From Serilophus lunatus (Eukaryota > Chordata > Aves > Passeriformes > Eurylaimidae), in assembly GCA_013399895.1 (NCBI GenBank), contig VXBA01002661.1:1074048-1138047 (forward strand): DNA of 64,000 bases, read 5' to 3'. Below the pieces are notes generated by a model that searched no databases, was not told the DNA's origin, and saw nothing but the letters and a program-made list of their open reading frames with translations. Within the stretch, counting starts at the first letter, position 1. The number at the start of each line of letters is the position of its first letter. Position numbers and translations under genes: made by a program. Shown here one piece after another: positions 24,154-37,895 of this stretch.

Positions 24154-26914
24154 CTGAAATTCACCTAAATCTGCTTTATTAGGATACTGCTCACTTAATG
24201 CTTAGAAACTGGACCTGGCTCTACATTCTAAATGTATTTTCCTTTTTTTTTTTTTTTTTTTAGGGTTTTTTTTTCTGTTGGGTTTTATCCTCAAGGTGTG
24301 AACTTATTCTCTTGGAACTGAATCTTCTTTTACTACTTAAATCATTTATGTATATCTGGTAAATTATGACCAAATTTGTTGTTAGACTGCATACAGTAAA
24401 TTGAAATATACACTTGGTACACTACAGAATTGTTGTGCTTTTGTTCTGGTTATATTTGGAAAAGTAGGCTTTGACATTTGTGGTATTTTTAAATATTCAG
24501 TTATTATTCACTGGCCTTAATATTCTGTTGCATTGTGACAATCATAACCTTGCTAATACTTAATTGCTTGCTTTTAGAAGTTGCATGTAATTGCCCACGG
24601 TAGGATTGGAGGGAGAGGGATCACTATCTTTAGCAAATGCTGTGAAATACTTTAATGGAGATTCACTGTTCTTGTGTTCTAGAACCCAAAGAATTTGGAT
24701 GCTATCTGCAATCTGGTTTTTCTGAGCTGTTTCTTCAGAAGTTATTTAAAATAAATTAGTTTGATTGGGTAGTTCTAAATTAATAATTGTAACTTTCCAA
24801 AGAATTAACTTTTGGGGGACAGCTCAAGTTTCTTTACTAAGAAGTAGGAAGATTTGTGTTTGTGCTAGAAATTCTGTCCCTCAAGAAATGCTGGAGTTAA
24901 GCTGTAGTAACAGGGTAGTGGATTTTGTTTTGAGATTTCTTTTCCTTTTTAAAAGGAGAGAGCTTAAGGGCATTAGTCTGTGTTCTTTATCAAACAAAAA
25001 GATTCCTAGTCTTTCATTTTGCCTTCTGAAATACTTGTTAAACCAAGTGTCTGAGACTTGCTTATTTGGGGCAATGCCACAAGAGTAGTTTTATGAAACC
25101 AATCGTGTATGTTATTAAAACAAACACAAAGTTCTGATGTTGAGATTCCCCCCTTTTCTATGGGTTTGTTTGCTTTCTGATCTCTTCAAGCAGTTGTGTG
25201 TATCTTTTAGAAATAAACATACAGGGCACCGTTCTGCAGCACAAAATCAAACCAATAAATAACTTCACTTCAGATTCACAGTTAGAAGTCCTGGTTAAAG
25301 TAGGTGTGATGTAAAGAAGACACACAACATGAGATGTGCTTGTCCTTTGCCGATGTTACTACAGTGTACTAGAAAACATTTTTAATTGTAATGACAGATG
25401 CATTTTTCAGGGAAAATGGCATTTTTTCAATAATTTAAAAAATTTTTGTAGTTCAGTTTGCAAACAAATCCTCTAGTAAAATAACTTTCTGAATTGAAAG
25501 CAGTGTTGAGAACCAGAAGTGTTGTTAGCATGCATCCTAAGAAGTAAGAGTTGCAATTACTGGTTCCCATAGTGTACACTTAATTTTTGAGATGTCTCTT
25601 TCTGCCAACACACAGTTTACATTGTCCCTCTTCCTTCTGACAAGAATAAGCATTATCAAGTGAAGAAAAGTTTGGGGCCAAGACACTGTGGCATGAGGTG
25701 TGCTCCCAGTTGTGGGTCACAGCCGTAATGCTGTTAGCAGAAGATGCTTTCCTGGCCTAGCTTTAAGTTGGTAAGGCTTTTAATAGGATTTGCTTTAATA
25801 ATGAGGCCAATCTGAGTTGCTTGCTCGCTTTTAAGTTTTGTTTCACTTGATTTTTCTTGTTCTTGCCACTCAGTAATACAAAGTCTCCCGCCTATTCTGA
25901 AATATTTCTGTAGTCTGCTGACTCCACACAGATGCAGAATTCACTTTGCAAGTACTGTACCTTGTTTGCTGTTCCCTTTTTACTTTGTTGCGTTTAAATG
26001 GCTTTGGAAACTAATAATAGAAATGAAAGCAAGACAATTGACACCACCAGCCCGAAAAACTTGTGCCAAAAGAAAGTGAAAAGAAGAATGTGAAGTGAGT
26101 GCAATGTGATCAGAAAAAGGCTTTTGGATTTGAGTTGTTACAATTCCTCTGGTTTGCTACTTGATTGTTTTGGACAATTCACTGTACTTTTCTCTAGCAC
26201 TATTTGGTGACAACCTTCCGATTAAGAAGCTATGCAAGAAGCCCAGTTCTAAGTTTATTCAGTGTCTCTAGAATGTGGCTCAGGCTCTGCAGGGGTAGTG
26301 CCACTGAGTAGCTTTCTGTAGATATTTTATCATAGACCCTTCTGTTATTATCCCTCTTCACTATGTGATCTGTTACCCACTTTTGATTCGATAAATGTTT
26401 GCTCCTTTGCCTTTTATACATTTTAATAGCACATTACTCTGTATCACTGAACAGTATGGTAAAGGTTAAATATTGACACAATGCAAAAAAAAAAAAGTTG
26501 GTTTTCCTGTAGTATCATTTAAGAAACCTGTAATAAATTAATTCTTTTTTAATAAAGAAAATACAGGTTTGAAATCCAGGAGCCAAGGGTATTGTCGAGC
26601 CAAACCCTTTGAGTTGATGAAGATTCCATCTATAATTCACCATGGGCTTTTGAAATACTTTTATGTGGAAAAAACACAAAACTACACTACAAAGACTTTA
26701 TGAATTAAACTTGAAAATAAAATTGGCTTCTCGAATACTTTGTATTTGACATTATTGCAAGTTGAAATGAAAGTTTCAAATAAGCTATACATGTTTTTTA
26801 CCTGAATTGATTTGGTTTAGCCACTTCTGAATACAGGTAAAAGTCACTTCTCACTAACATTTTGGTATGTAAACATAATGTCAAGGCTTCTAATGCTATG
26901 TGCACCATGATGCA

Positions 26915-26945
26915 AATAAATAAAAGAAATAACAGTTTTATTCTA
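26915..26945 (+). terminator. Candidate ZBTB10 cleavage/polyadenylation site
   Basis: Two overlapping AATAAA hexamers (26915-26920 and 26919-26924) are followed within about 30-50 bases by TTTTATTCTATTTTTCTGTGCTCTG, a suitable T/GT-rich downstream element. It is the last cluster of signals before the sequence character changes near 26960. Confidence 0.5.
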
Positions 26946-29900
26946 TTTTTCTGTGCTCTGCCTCCTCACCCTCCACAAGTACAGAGATTTCTTTGGGTGG
27001 CTGAGTCTCAACATTCAAACATTTGCTACAAATAATTTCTGCTTCTGACACAGAATTTATAGAAAATATATTCTATTTCAATATTGAATTTCAAACTCCT
27101 CTCATAATAAGGCAGATCACTTTTAAGATGGCAGGTCTCCAAAAACCAGAATCCAAAAAAGGTGTTTATACCTAGAATTAGATTTTAGACAAACTGCGAT
27201 GCAAAGCTGAGCAGGCCACTGAAGGGGTACTTTAGCCCCAGTCTAGTGCATGCCAGGAGGTTTGGATCCCCTCAAAAATGCAGTAGTACTGTGTGTGCCC
27301 AAAGCCTTTCCCTTAGTGTTTTGTTCCTTCCCTCCAGCTCCACCAACCTGAGAAGTTTGGAACAAGTGCTTTCACCTGGGTTTCTCAAAAGCTTCCTGAC
27401 TGAATAATCCTGGATATGTTTGAACTGATCCTTTGGCTTCTGTTGCCTTCTTAAATATGGGTTATTTGTGGTTGGTTATACATAAGGGGATTTCTTCAGT
27501 TAGAAAGTGATCAGCCCTTTGTCAGTTCTTTCGTGGATTTGAAAGCTTCAAAATTTTCTGTTTGCCTGTAGAGAAAATTTTAGGGTTGACAGTCAAGTCT
27601 GCTTGTGTATCTTAACTTGGATAGCAGGGATTAGTGAAGACCAAAAGCCTCTGTACGATCGGCTTTTCTTACCTGCATCTGCACCCTGCACATCTGGTGC
27701 ATAGGTTAAGCATGTAGGGAATTGCCTTGTGAGGGGCTATAGCTCTGGTTTGGGAAGAGCCTGGAAAATAACTTCTAGGCAATTGACAAACTACACTACT
27801 CTAAAAATTAGCTGGTGTTTCTCAGAGAATTTTTTCTAGACTTGAATATATTTTCAACTTGTTAATTAAGTGCAATATAGTAATGTGATGTTCTCTTGTT
27901 AAATATATGTAAACTATTGAGTTTTGTCTAAGTATCTTAGGAAAAGAGCTCCAGATTCCACAGAACAGTGTGAATTTTGTAGGTAGAAAGAAGCAGCGAG
28001 AGAAGAAATATGTTTGTTAAAATTCAGCAAGTTCAATCTAATTGGATATGAATTAACATTGGGACAGCTAGCAGCTGTAGAATATGAACTGCAAAGTTTG
28101 TAGGAGGCTTGTGATAAAAGCCAGTGCTGCATGAAAAGGTCTCTAGCAGCTTTCTGAATGGGCCTGAAGTCTTGCTGAATTCATCAAGGGCCGGAAAAGA
28201 TGCTTATCTTTGCCGCTCCATTGAGTTGGTGTTGCTGTAAAACCCTTAACTCTTGAAATGCTGACCTCTAAAGAATAGTCCTAACGTCAAACTTAGAAGC
28301 AGTTAGCCTCTTTCTAGCCTTTAATTTGGAGATGCTTATAGGATTAACTGCTGAGATACCAAGTTTATGCTGAGAAGTAACTCAAATTATTTTCAGATGA
28401 AATGGATTTTTTTGAGCATGCAAGCGATTATAGCACTTAAATGCACTTATTTCTAAAATTTATTCAGTAGAGGCATAGTATTAGTCCAGTTCCTTCAAAG
28501 ATTTTATTGATAAAGAATGCTAAAACTGTTAGCTTGTTGAGAAATGGTAACTGCATCCAAGTTCTGTTCGCTTGGAAGGGTTGGTTTTGTCAGCCTGTGT
28601 GTGCTGCATTCTCCTGAGATACTGTCTGCGTAGGTCACATCTTGTTCAAACTAGCCTTAAGGTACTCTTCCTGGTTATAGATTGCAAAATGTTGTCAATA
28701 TAAATCTTACCTGGGAATGATTTTCTTGTTTTCTCTTTGCTGTAACATAGGAAATACATTTTATAGCACTGCTCCAAATGAAAGATTCTTTAAGTAACTG
28801 TTTTCCTTAAGGAACACTGATTTGGTGAGTGACCTGCATGTGCTCTTCAGGTGTTGTCATACCATCTTTCTGCAAGTTATCCTCTGCATCCACTTGAAAA
28901 TGGGCACTACTGAGGTCATAGGATATAATATTAATATGTGTATGCGTTTTTGTCATGTTTCTGAGAAATTGAGATAATTGGAAAAGAGGGGAGTGGGAAG
29001 GTTTGTATTTAAGCTCTGAGTAATTGGAATTCAGGAAGATGCTTGCTTCTAAACCTTCCTGAGACTTGATATGCCAAGATGTTTATAAACTGCATGGGAA
29101 TAGATTATATTATGCTGGCTAAAAATACCATTTCCATTTTAAATCATATTTTTTCAAAACTAATAGAGTTTGTTATCTTTAATCTTTATTGTCATACCTC
29201 TAACATAATTTACAACTTTAGAGGATCTACTTGCTTCTAGAAACAGTGAGAATAGGAATATATAATGTTCACAAAGAAGTTGTCAGTAACTTCCTATTGA
29301 AGGCTATTACTCTGGCCTGGCTTCCTCCTTGAATGGTGTTTTTTATTGTATGGGAGATACAGAAAGGGGCATGGTGACCACTGTACACTCACAGGGCTAA
29401 AAAAATTTCCTGTTAGTCTGCAAAAAAGTCGTGTGTATTTTCATACTGGAAGCAGACTTTTCCCTTGGAATTCCTTACACCTTGCTCTGAAGCATTTTAA
29501 CTTTCAAACCAGTGCAGTAGTACAAAGAGGCCACTAGTCAATCTGAACTTGTAATTTTGGTGCTTATACACAAATTAATAAAAACACGATCTCATTATAA
29601 AACTGCACAGATCTTGTTCAGTTGTCACTATTTGCCCTGCTCTAATAATGGCAGCTTATGAAGTGGTGTATCTGATTGCAGCCTTTGACAGGGCTTTTTA
29701 AAGCTTCTTTTGTTGTCCTTTTGTGCTGTGGCCTAATGCAATGGTCAGGGACGTTTTTTTGCCCTCTGTGTGTCATTTCCCCAGGTAGATCCGTTGTCTT
29801 TTTCCTGAGGTACTTCACAAAGCTCTCCTGAAGCACTGAGGAAAAAATGCTATTCAAGAGCCAAAAATGCTGGGGGTAACCTGTGTAAATCTGTGGTATT

Positions 29901-32900
29901 TAATGAGAATTATTGGAAGTTCCTCCTCTTTGATGTAGGTTTAGAAAAGAATCTAAAACTGAATGTGGTTTTAAGTTACCACATCAAATGATTTATCTTT
30001 AGAGTTTATTCATAGTGATGGATGATGACTCATTTCTTTATCATCACAGAGTAAAATCTCAAACAACTGTTCTCTAAGAAACACTTTTGTTTGTCTTGCA
30101 ACAGATACTCTTTTTTTCCCTTTACAGGCTGGATTGCATCAATTGAGTGCATAATTATCTTTTCTGCACTCCTGTAAGCTGGCTCTGAAGTGATTGTCTC
30201 TCTAGATCCATCGACTTCCTTCCTTGCTGGAGATGTAAAAACTCTGGAAAGGAGTTTCTGTAGGAAGAGCCTCAGTGGAGTTAGAGAGATCTGGGTCAGC
30301 TCAGCATTAGCTGATGGTTGCAAAAATCACTTGGATTTTCTCAATGTGATCGTAAGAATGGAAAAAGAATAATTAAATTATTTAACATAAGTATCTTTGT
30401 GGATTTTTTTTGTGATGCTGCCTTGCTTTTACTGGTGTCAATGAAGACGATTGGGTTTCCCCACACCACCTACTGAAGGCAGAACAGTTGCAGTACATAA
30501 AGTGATTGCATATTGGACATCAGCTAAACAATTCTGCCTGTAAATTGCCTCCAAATTTGGTGTATCCCGAAGATTGATAGCATGCTAGAACAATATTTTG
30601 TAAGCAAAGTATTTATAAGGAAACAAACAGTTAATTTTTAAATTTGGATTTGATGACACTGTTTTACAATGTTTTAGGTTAAGTATCTTAAAATGCAGTT
30701 AGGGGTTTAGGTCACCAGCGTTTGGAGCTATATTGCACTAACTGTAAATTACTGCACCAGGTAATTTGTATTTCTCTAACTTGCTACTGAGCTCTCAAAG
30801 CAGCATGTTCAGTAACAAGAAACCACCTGATTGCTGGATCCAACAGAGCCTGCCAGTCGATTCTCTTGTGAAGAATGGCAGGGAACAAAATATCATAGGA
30901 GAGGGAATCCTCGGATTTGACACAGCAGGGAGGAGGATCCCTGCTTTTAAGAGTTCCTTTCACAGTAAAACTGCATAGAATTAGATTTATGTACTTTGGA
31001 AGGCGGAAGGACTGAGTCAGCCCTGTTGGAATTTGAACTTTTGTGCTCGGGTGCTTAGATGATTCCAAGTCTGAGCTTACACTGCATCTCTTTTAACAGT
31101 GTATAAGAGCTTAGTACATTGGAGCATTAAGTCTGCCAGCTATTATTGCCATGTGAAGGTCAGATTTTGGTTTTAAAGTCATTTTAATTCCCAACTTAAA
31201 AGTTCAATTATTTTTTAATGGCGCTTTCAAGTGATTGAGAATCCACTATTTGACACCCTGTGTGTAGTCAGTGTTAAATGCAATTGATACATAAAAGATA
31301 AAATATGCAGTGCCTTTTCACATGCAACAAGGGCTTTGTTTATCCTGCAGTTCTTAGATAAGCAAGCTGGAGCTCAGGTTGTGTCCTTTTGTTCCTTCGA
31401 GGACTCAAGGTCAGAAATCCCCTTTGAAATGCAGTTCCTCTCCAACTCCACTGTTTTCCCTGTACCAAATCATCAAATTCTTCATAACATGCTTAGCTTT
31501 ATTTGTTAAGCACATCATTTGAAACTTGGTATTTTTTACACTCTACATAGCCTTTTTTTTTTTTTTTAAGAACTTACGTGGTGTTTTTCAGGTGCTGAAA
31601 TAAAGGTTGTTCCTGAACATTTGACCTCTCTGTGTTCAGGATGGCCAAAGCAATGTCTTATTAATGCACTTAATGTAATGCCTACTTTGCCTAGAAGCAA
31701 TCTCTGGTGGTTCCGTGCTGAGGGTATGCCTTCAGGCACAACTGTCATTATGAATAAAACATGGTGCAGAAGGCAGTTGTATTAAAGTGCAGCAGATCTC
31801 TTGAGGAAGTGAAGTGGAAAGAATCAAGGTATGGCTAAAGCTTGAGCTGCTGGGACACAAACATTACCAGCCAGCCTTGTGACAAGGAAAGCTTTTCTGA
31901 AAGCTTGGTCAGGTCCTTCTGTTTGCTCCCTGGCAAGAAACAGAGCTCATCCTCTGTAGAGTGTGGCTTTCTTGGCATCCTCTCCAAGGGAAAAAAACAA
32001 GTGCACCAGGTGTCCCGCTTTCTTTCCAAGGGAGAGAGTTATTCTTTTGAGCTTGCTGTTATTTAACTTGCACCCTTTTTTAAATAGTGTGGGGCAGAGT
32101 ATGATGGTGTTGAGGCTTCAGATATTTAGTATCTTTCATGAGAAGTGGTTTATGTTCAGCTTTTTAAATTTGATATTGAGCTTTCTCTTACATTTTAAGA
32201 GATGACACCTTATGTCTGTGATAGGGATGACAAGCTCAATATTGGCAGATTTTAGGTCCTGTCTACTGCTCTTGCTTCTTGTTGGTTTTAACAGAGTTGG
32301 TGATGGATATGATTGATTTGTTGGTATCCTGTATCTTCTGCTGTTAGCAGCTAAAAAGCAAGGGGCAGGTTTGCAATTGCTGATTTAAGTCCTGTTTATG
32401 ATGCTTGCTGGCAAAGCTGCCAGTGCTAATAAGCTGCTTAAGCTGTATCAGTTTGCTACTACTGTTGTTAAATCTAAGTAAAGTACAAATCAGCCTTGTC
32501 ACATCATTACAATTTTAAACAAATAATGAAAGAGTTGGCACAGATACTATAAAAGACAACTCTGCTGTTATTCAGCTCTTGCCTATTTAGAAGTTATTGT
32601 ACTCAGACTTCTCTTTTCAGAATAACAACCATTATTTTCTGAAAATTTATCCGTGCTCAGTTTCTCACATACTTGTGACAAATCTTCTTTGTTTCCAGCA
32701 AACTCTAAACAAAACACTTTTTCTCATCCTCTTTTCTCACCCCTTTATTTTCTTGGAGATTTTTTCTGAACTTCTTCACCTTCTTTGCTAAATCTATAAA
32801 TTTGAATGTTGTATTGTTCTGAAATGCTGCATATGAACCTCATTCTCATTAAACTTGAAAACTTTCACATTTAGATTCTATTTTTTCACTGTGCAAAAGG

Positions 32901-35900
32901 AAACTGCAAATAATTACTCAGAAACCAAAACACAAATCACAAAACAACCCCCACCATATAGGGTTGGGCATTTTTGCTACTATTCTTGAATATCCTGGTC
33001 CCTATCTGCTTGTTAATAACACAAATACAAAAGGATGAAGAGGGAAAGGAGACCCAGTTTTCCAGGTGCCTTCTGCAACTGAAGAAAATGTGACCCCTTG
33101 GAACTGGTGCTGGGAGAAACAATGAAGATCCTCTATCCAGCTCCTCTTAGAACTTCACACTGCCCTCAGCCCTCATCTTTGGTTTACCCTGTGTTGTTCT
33201 GGTCTCTTTGTCAGCCAGAAGACTTGAATGGTCCTGTAGGTCTTACAGAGTCAAGGTGCAGACGTTTCATTCCAGTGCAGTCAGTAAAAACCAAAGTAAA
33301 TGCATCTGGAGATGGCTCGTGAAGCAGAGCTTTCAATCACCTCCACATACTCACGTGTAGTTTGTATTGCAGAGTGCTCTGAACACTTCACTGAATTCCT
33401 TTTTGACAAAACTTAACTCTACTTTAGGAGAGCTCATATTTTGCTCCATCCATGGATGCTTCCTTGTTCACAGGACCAAATTAAAGATAATCAAAAATTT
33501 CCTTGAAATGCACATAGTGTGGACAACTGTTTATAGATCAGCTTTTATAGGGTCACAGACCTGAAAGACATAGCCCAAAATGGTCACAATTCAGTGTTAT
33601 CCTTGAGCTGTGCTGATTTGGCTTGCATTGACTCTACCTGAGACCAAAGTGAGGGCACAGAATTTCTTAGCTTCCAAAGTAATTACTGAAAAAAGCAATT
33701 CACAAACTATAAGTACTGACAGTTTTTTCTGACCCAGGTTCTTTAGCAGAGTGATGCTGCACAGCCTGGGAGTGAGAGAAGTATTTCACTTCCTGCTGAT
33801 GAAGCAGTACCTGCAATCTTGCACGTTCTCACTTTTTTTTTTTTTCTTGCTCCAGTATCCTGCTGTTGTTAGGGATTTGTTTTGTTTGGGGTTTTTAGTG
33901 TTTTGTGTTTGGTTTTTTTTCTTTGTGGGTTTTATGTGTTTGTTGTTTTGGATTTTTATGAAGCTGAAACCAACAAAATATATTTTAAAATCTCTAACTT
34001 CCTTTTTAAAACTGTTCTTCTAGTGCAGCAATGTCTTTACTGGAAGTAGTGCCTAGCTAAGGCGGGGGAAGTAGTGACAGTGCTGATAGCAGGATTAGTT
34101 CTCTGTGAGTTGTGGGTGTGATTATTGTGATGTATTTCTAACATGATGGAGAGGAAGAACCACTACCCTATATTTCTTTTCATGGGGTGTTGTGATGCTT
34201 CTGTTCTCATAGGGACTCCCAATAATCTGAAAAACATTAGGGGCATAATTATTTGCTTATGAATGCTTAGTTTGCTGAGCATCTTGCTGTAAAATGCTGT
34301 CTGAGCAATGGCTATTGCCCCAGTGGAAACCCCCTAACTTAGCCTTTTTCTATTGCTGTGTGTTAAATACTTCTTGAAATTGCACTGACTGAACTCGGGA
34401 CCAAATCATGATTCTTCCTTGTGCCCCACTACCCTTATTTTGGTAGAGAAAGCAGCTTTGGTTTTTTACTTCTCCCAGCAGTGCAAGCAGCGTCCAGGTG
34501 CGCACAAGGAGATCTGTCTGTAGTGGATTGAGTGCCTGCTCTGCTGTTTATCACAGACCAGTTTGCAGAAGGGGGACAGAAACAATGGCAAAGTTAATTG
34601 TAGGCACAGAGCTAAAGCTGACTAAATATGGCGGCTTTTAGGCCCCTGATTGGGCCTGCCTAGAATCCTTTTTTTGTGTGTTTTTTTTTTTTTTATAGAT
34701 CTCTTGAAGAAAAGCCAAGTAACCATTGACTTTTATTTCCTTTCCCTTGGATAACATGCCATTTCTCAAGTCAAACCATTTTCCTTCCTATTGTGGGAGT
34801 TGCAAGGTTGGGTCCTAGAAAGGATAACAAACTACTTATAGTCTTTTGACAAATTGCCACTTAACAATTATGTCATTGAACAATGCAAGGGAGTGCATTT
34901 ATATAGTACAAAACTTGTTCAGAAACCCTCTACTGTCTCTCTGTCATGTTAAGTGCTCAAAATAACACTGATTGTAATCTTCAGTCTGATTAAATCTTCA
35001 TCACATCTATACAAACTACATTTTGACAGGCAATCTGTAATGTTTATGAAGCATGTTGAGAGTGAAAAAGATGACTGGTAATGTGAGAAACTAAGCTATA
35101 CTTGATTTTTCTTGTGCTCAGTTGCTCAAAGTACAATCGTGTGTGCTCCTAACAAGGGTTAGCTTGGAAACCAGCCATTTGATCATTGTAGTGTTCACAA
35201 AAATCACTAATCAAACTCTGATTGGTCATGCCAAGTGGCAAACTCCAGCAACCAGGTTTCATAGATATATTTTAAAGATATGACAACAAATTGGACTCCT
35301 TCCATAGATCACTGTGATTATACTGGGACAATGCAAAGTGGGGTGGAATACCTGCTGCAAGAAGCAAATTGGCATCATTTGCCAACAGAATGAGGTTGGG
35401 AGGAAGGACAGGGAAAGGATGGCTTTGGGGTGCAGGATTCAAAACTGGCAAAGTCTGAGCCTGTTCCTTCCTGCACAGTATCACTGAGTGTAATTTAAAG
35501 ATAACATCCCCCCTACAGCTGTCTTCCTTTCTTTTTAATAGCCATTTGTGATACATCACAAAGTGTTTCAGCCAGGGAACTGATAAGGTGCCCTTTCCAT
35601 TTAAGTCTTTTTTTCTCAGCTGATGTGGCCCATCTGTTAGGTGCGACTGAAAGTGGGAAACAGATGTTGACTTAATTGTGGAAGTGTCTGTTACCCACCA
35701 GAATCAGAAGTCTTTGCCCTCCAAAAGCTGCTGGGCTAAAGTAGAACTCAGATTAAACAGGACAACCAGTATTTTTCCTTCTCAGCACCTGACGTGAATA
35801 GAGGAGATTAATTCCAATCCAGTATTTGACTCTGGCTGCTGGTGATGGCCCTTCTGCTGATAATGTTTTCAGGAAGGAGTGGTCTGGGTGTTTTTTTAGG

Positions 35901-37435
35901 AACACAAAACCTGTGTCATAGCCCCTGCCCTCCAGCCTACTCCAGCAAAGCATGCCCAGTTAAGCCTTGGTGGCTCAGTTTAGTTACGCACCTCTGGATG
36001 TAACAGAAGTGGGTTTTTATGCCCTCATGGAAATTCATTTTAGCCATTGCAATTTCTTAACCTATAGAATTTACCCTGTGGTTCCCACGTATGCTATAGA
36101 AAGGTAGCTGTCCCTGTAAAGCAGTGACAGCCTAGAGCAGCAGATGCAGAGGAATATTCTGAAAACAACAGCCTTGATCTTGAGTTGTTTCACTTCACAA
36201 TGGAATTGTAACACACCAATTTGTCTGGTCATGTACAGATTTACTACTCTTACCAGTCATAAGAGTTTGCAAAGACATTAACACAGTACAGAAAAAAAAT
36301 TAGTCTAAAAGATAGTTACAGGAATTGGTCAAAGGATGCAGTGAAAACCTTAGATCTCCAAATGTTTTCTAAGTAGGCTGTCTGGTAGACTTCAGATCGA
36401 TCATCCTATTTCTAACTTGTTACAATCCATGACAATTAATTTAAGAAATATGGCAAGGAAATTATATTGCTTCATTTTTGAAAAGATGAATGCCATGTTC
36501 TCTTTTTCTTTGATAGTTGATGGTTTCGTGTAGTTCTTGCTGTTAGCTTCTTTGTTTGTCAAGTTTCCTGAATGGAAATACCAACCACCTTCAGCCATGT
36601 AACACCTTTCATGCGTAATAGCTTTCCCATCGTTTGCATTCATGTAAAATATTCAATCATCCAGATAGCTGTTGTGTAGATTCTAATCTGTGTTCTTTAG
36701 ATTAGCATGAAGAGTTCTTGAATTTGATTTTTACTTAATTGCTGGTCTGGATAGCCCTTTGGTAAATGAGAGGGAGAAGAAGAAACACAGTGTTTGCAGT
36801 TAAATTAGAATGTGTTAAAGTATGTTAGATAGCCTTCTTTTTAAGTCACATTTTGGAGTTAATTGAACAATTAGTTCTTTTTTTCCAGAGATAAATATCT
36901 TCCTGAAATCCCACTCTATGCCTTTTCAACCATCTCCTCAGAACTCATTTGGTTTAGATCCTTGTCAAGAATGGAAGTAGAAGCATTAGCTTTGATTTGC
37001 AGGAATCAGCATGGACTCAGTTATATGCATCTAAATGAAGTATCTGTGAGACCCAATCCTTTGTCCTTCACCTTTTTTTTTAAGAAACAACCCTGCTGAA
37101 ATTGCAAAAAATCCATTTATCTTTAGTCTACTTTTCCACAAAATGCCAGCATTGATTTTTAAAGCTACTTTTAAGTGTTGTTGAATCACACTGTTGTGAT
37201 CCTCTATTCAGCATTGTCTCATACTCTCCAGTTCCTGAGCTGCTGCTGCTTCCACGAAATATGTTGTGTACCATATTGCTCCTACACTTGTATCTATGCA
37301 ACTGCCTTTGACTACTGTTGGAGAGTGTGATGCTAGGAATGATCAGTATCTTCAGTCTGAGACAATTTGGCAGGGCTTACACTTACAGGCTCAGCTTGAT
37401 TTTGACTGCCACCTCCACTTTTGTCTTGTGATTCA
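26946..37435. other. Gene-poor intergenic sequence
   Basis: Ten kilobases of AT-rich, apparently single-copy DNA. No open frame above about 100 codons occurs and none shows a known domain. Poly-T runs occur near 31550, 33830 and 34680. I recognise no mobile element or RNA gene. Long-range enhancers could be present but cannot be seen without cross-species alignment. Confidence 0.6.
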
Positions 37436-37895
37436 ACCATAGAACTGTTAATGTTGGGAAAGACCTCTATGATTACTGTGTCCTATCATTAACTCAGCAC
37501 CGTGGTGTTCACCACTAAATCCTACCCTTAGTGCCACATCCATAGCCCTTTTGATCACTTCCAGGGATGATGGTTCTACCACTTACCTGGGCAGCCAGTT
37601 CCAATGCCTGACCATCCCTTCAGACAAGAAATTGTTCTTAATATTTAATCTACACTTTTTCTGGCACAACTTGAGGCTATTTCCTCTCATCCTGTTATTT
37701 GTTACTTGGGAGAATAGATCAACCGCCAAATGACTGCAACTTCCTTTCAGGTAGTTGTAGAGAGCAATAAGGTCCCCTCTGAGCCTCCTTTTCTCCAGGT
37801 TAAACAACCTCAGCTCCCTCACCTGCTTCTCATCAGACTTGTGGTCCAGACCCTTCACCAACTTAGTTGCCTTTCTTTGGAAACACAAATAGTTC
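37436..37895 (-). mobile_element. CR1 LINE fragment, 3' end
   Basis: It begins CATAGAACTGTTAATGTTGG, the reverse complement of a CR1 tail. On the minus strand it encodes a diverged reverse-transcriptase tail at 37583-37897, with RKATKLVKGLD, LRLFNLEKRRLRGDLIALYNYLKG and MVRHWNWLPR. Wording differs from the intron-2 copy at many positions, pointing to another, older CR1 subfamily. It is 5'-truncated near 37895. Confidence 0.9.

Larger units (their letters stand above)
22026..26945 (+). other. ZBTB10: Probable long 3' UTR of ZBTB10
   Basis: From the stop codon onward the sequence is AT-rich and free of any CR1 or LTR insertion I can recognise for 4.9 kb, as expected of a constrained untranslated region. 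Poly(A) signal candidates are AATAAA at 26532, 26551, 26716 and the overlapping pair at 26915-26924. The last pair is followed by a T/GT-rich stretch and then a change in base composition. Two 7-base matches to the miR-27 seed complement (CTGTGAA) lie at 22137-22143 and 24640-24646. Mammalian ZBTB10 is an established miR-27a target. The end point is inferred, and earlier cleavage is possible. Confidence 0.55.
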
